From positions 88,407 to 152,406 of the forward strand of contig JAEUOU010000023.1 of assembly GCA_016790575.1 (NCBI GenBank): a DNA stretch of 64,000 bases, in the 5' to 3' direction. Shown here piece after piece: positions 63,073-64,000 of the stretch. The DNA comes from Burkholderiaceae bacterium (GTDB taxonomy: Bacteria; Pseudomonadota; Gammaproteobacteria; Burkholderiales; Burkholderiaceae_C). Made by a program: the position numbers and the translations under genes. Numbering within the stretch: position 1 is the first letter of the stretch; every line of letters starts with the position of its first letter. The notes beneath the pieces are model-generated. The model had not been told where the DNA came from. It worked only from the letters and a program-made list of their open reading frames with translations, and ran no database searches.

Positions 63073-64000
63073 TCAGGCCACGATTTGCGCCACGTGCTCA
63101 CCCAGGGCCAGTGCGCTGGTGAGCCCCGGCGACTCGATGCCAAACAGGTTGACCAGGCCCGGCACGCCATGCGCGGCAGGCCCCTGGACCACGAAGTCGG
63201 TGATGGCGGCCCCTTGCGCATCGAACACCTTGGGCCGTATGCCCGCGTAACCAGGCTCCAGCGCCCCGTCGCGCAGACCGGGCCAGTACTTGCGCACCTC
63301 GGCGTAGAAGGCCTGGCCGCGTGCCGGGTCCACGGCCAGGTCGTCGGGGGTCTCCACCCACTGCACGTCGGGCCCAAAGCGTGCCTGGCCGCCCAGATCC
63401 AGCGTCAGGTGCACGCCCAGACCAGCGGCCTCGGGCACGGGGTAGATCAGACGCGAGAACGGCGCACGGCCTGCCAGCGTGAAATAGTTGCCCTTGGCGT
63501 AGCGCGGCTGCGGCACATGCACAGCGTCCAGCCCCTGGGTGCGCAGCGCCAGTGCGGGCGCCGCCAGCCCGGCGGCGTTGACCACCGTGGTGGCCTGCAG
63601 GTGTGCACCATCATTCGCTATTATATTGATAGCACCTTGCGCACATTCCATATGCGCTACCGTCGAATTGACGGCCAAGATTCCGCCGGCTTGCTCTACA
63701 TCGGCCAGCAGGGCCAGCATCAGCGCATGGCTGTCCACAATGCCGGTGTCGGGTGAATGCAGCGCAGCCACGCATTCGAGGGCGGGCTCCAGGGCACGCG
63801 CTGCGTCGCGCTCCAGCCATTGCAGCGCCACGCCATTGCCCAGGGCATGCGCCTGTACGGCGCGCAGGGCCTCGCGCTGGGCATCGGCCGTGGCGACCAC
63901 CAGCTTGCCGCAGCGCTGGTGGGGAATGGCGCGCTCGGCGCAGTAGGCGTACAACAACCCGCGCCCCTGCACGCACAGCCGCGCCTTGAGCGAGCCCTGC
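63073..64000 (-). CDS. FAD-dependent oxidoreductase (LhgO-like), N-terminus beyond window
   Basis: 309 residues of the C-terminal part of a DAO/LhgO-type flavoprotein that oxidises 2-hydroxy acids. The window starts mid-protein ([31 protein letters not shown]). Later motifs: [27 protein letters not shown] and [20 protein letters not shown], the C-terminal FAD-binding end of this family. Residues around [17 protein letters not shown] are encoded by a type-2 repeat inserted between core strands. The extreme N-terminus with the FAD GxGxxG motif is missing because of the window edge. Confidence 0.88.
   Translation of the reverse strand, partial: QGSLKARLCVQGRGLLYAYCAERAIPHQRCGKLVVATADAQREALRAVQAHALGNGVALQWLERDAARALEPALECVAALHSPDTGIVDSHALMLALLADVEQAGGILAVNSTVAHMECAQGAINIIANDGAHLQATTVVNAAGLAAPALALRTQGLDAVHVPQPRYAKGNYFTLAGRAPFSRLIYPVPEAAGLGVHLTLDLGGQARFGPDVQWVETPDDLAVDPARGQAFYAEVRKYWPGLRDGALEPGYAGIRPKVFDAQGAAITDFVVQGPAAHGVPGLVNLFGIESPGLTSALALGEHVAQIVA
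63617..63680 (+). repeat. Dispersed stem-loop repeat, type 2, inside the FAD oxidoreductase gene
   Basis: Stem GCTATTATATTGATAGC (63617-63633), then ACCTTGCGCACATTCCATAT, GCGCTACC. Antisense to the gene and kept in frame. Confidence 0.7.

Overview
This is a GC-rich, densely packed chromosomal window from a betaproteobacterium of the order Burkholderiales, most likely Comamonadaceae. The call rests on the recR-ybaB-dnaX-SRP RNA block, a pyruvate dehydrogenase (PDH) cluster whose dihydrolipoyl dehydrogenase carries its own lipoyl domain, a proteasome-like peptidase of the betaproteobacterial (BPH) type inside that cluster, and many copies of a short stem-loop repeat that I associate with this family. 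No rRNA, tRNA or CRISPR array was recognised.

Layout. 1-3006: RND efflux pump genes (permease cut by the window edge). 3122-6752: rnhA, a methyltransferase, gloB and mltD. 6839-8449: a substrate-binding protein and a MAPEG protein. 8513-11882: recR, ybaB, dnaX (with an A9 slippery run) and the 4.5S SRP RNA. 12052-14806: a metallo-beta-lactamase-fold hydrolase, an EVE-domain protein and an FGE-like protein. 14882-18985: a hybrid histidine kinase and a receiver-cyclase protein. 19226-25840: two alpha/beta hydrolases, a serC/serA-like pair and a secreted delta-60 repeat protein. 26002-29093: the lactate-utilisation operon lutA-lutC-lutB, joined by two related 21-codon mini-ORFs. 29475-34816: GST, the TapT tRNA-modifying enzyme, and a run of uncharacterised exported proteins. 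35078-40457: a YeeE/YedE sulfur transporter, gene remnants, SbmA and FadH.

40458-46040 is a scrambled accessory region. It holds repeated 3' ends of lpdA (one about 690 bp of coding sequence, one a deletion derivative), a YefM/YoeB toxin-antitoxin pair, truncated halves of large secreted proteins, a twice-broken gene, a 45-bp tandem repeat and an internally deleted IS91-type transposase. It abuts the intact PDH cluster aceE-aceF-BPH-lpdA (46045-52967), which is divergent from a sensor kinase/FixJ-type regulator pair (53135-56310). The rest is housekeeping: folD, prlC, a glutaredoxin-like protein, rpiA, pyrD, a YqjD/YqjE-type inner-membrane cluster, and an FAD oxidoreductase cut by the right edge.

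The most interesting structure is a small dispersed repeat (a GCTA...TAGC stem-loop plus a conserved tail). It sits between genes and also inside them. In dnaX, lpdA and aceF it lies in the same orientation and reading frame, within interdomain linkers, and encodes a recognisably common peptide. In two other genes it supplies the protein C-terminus.
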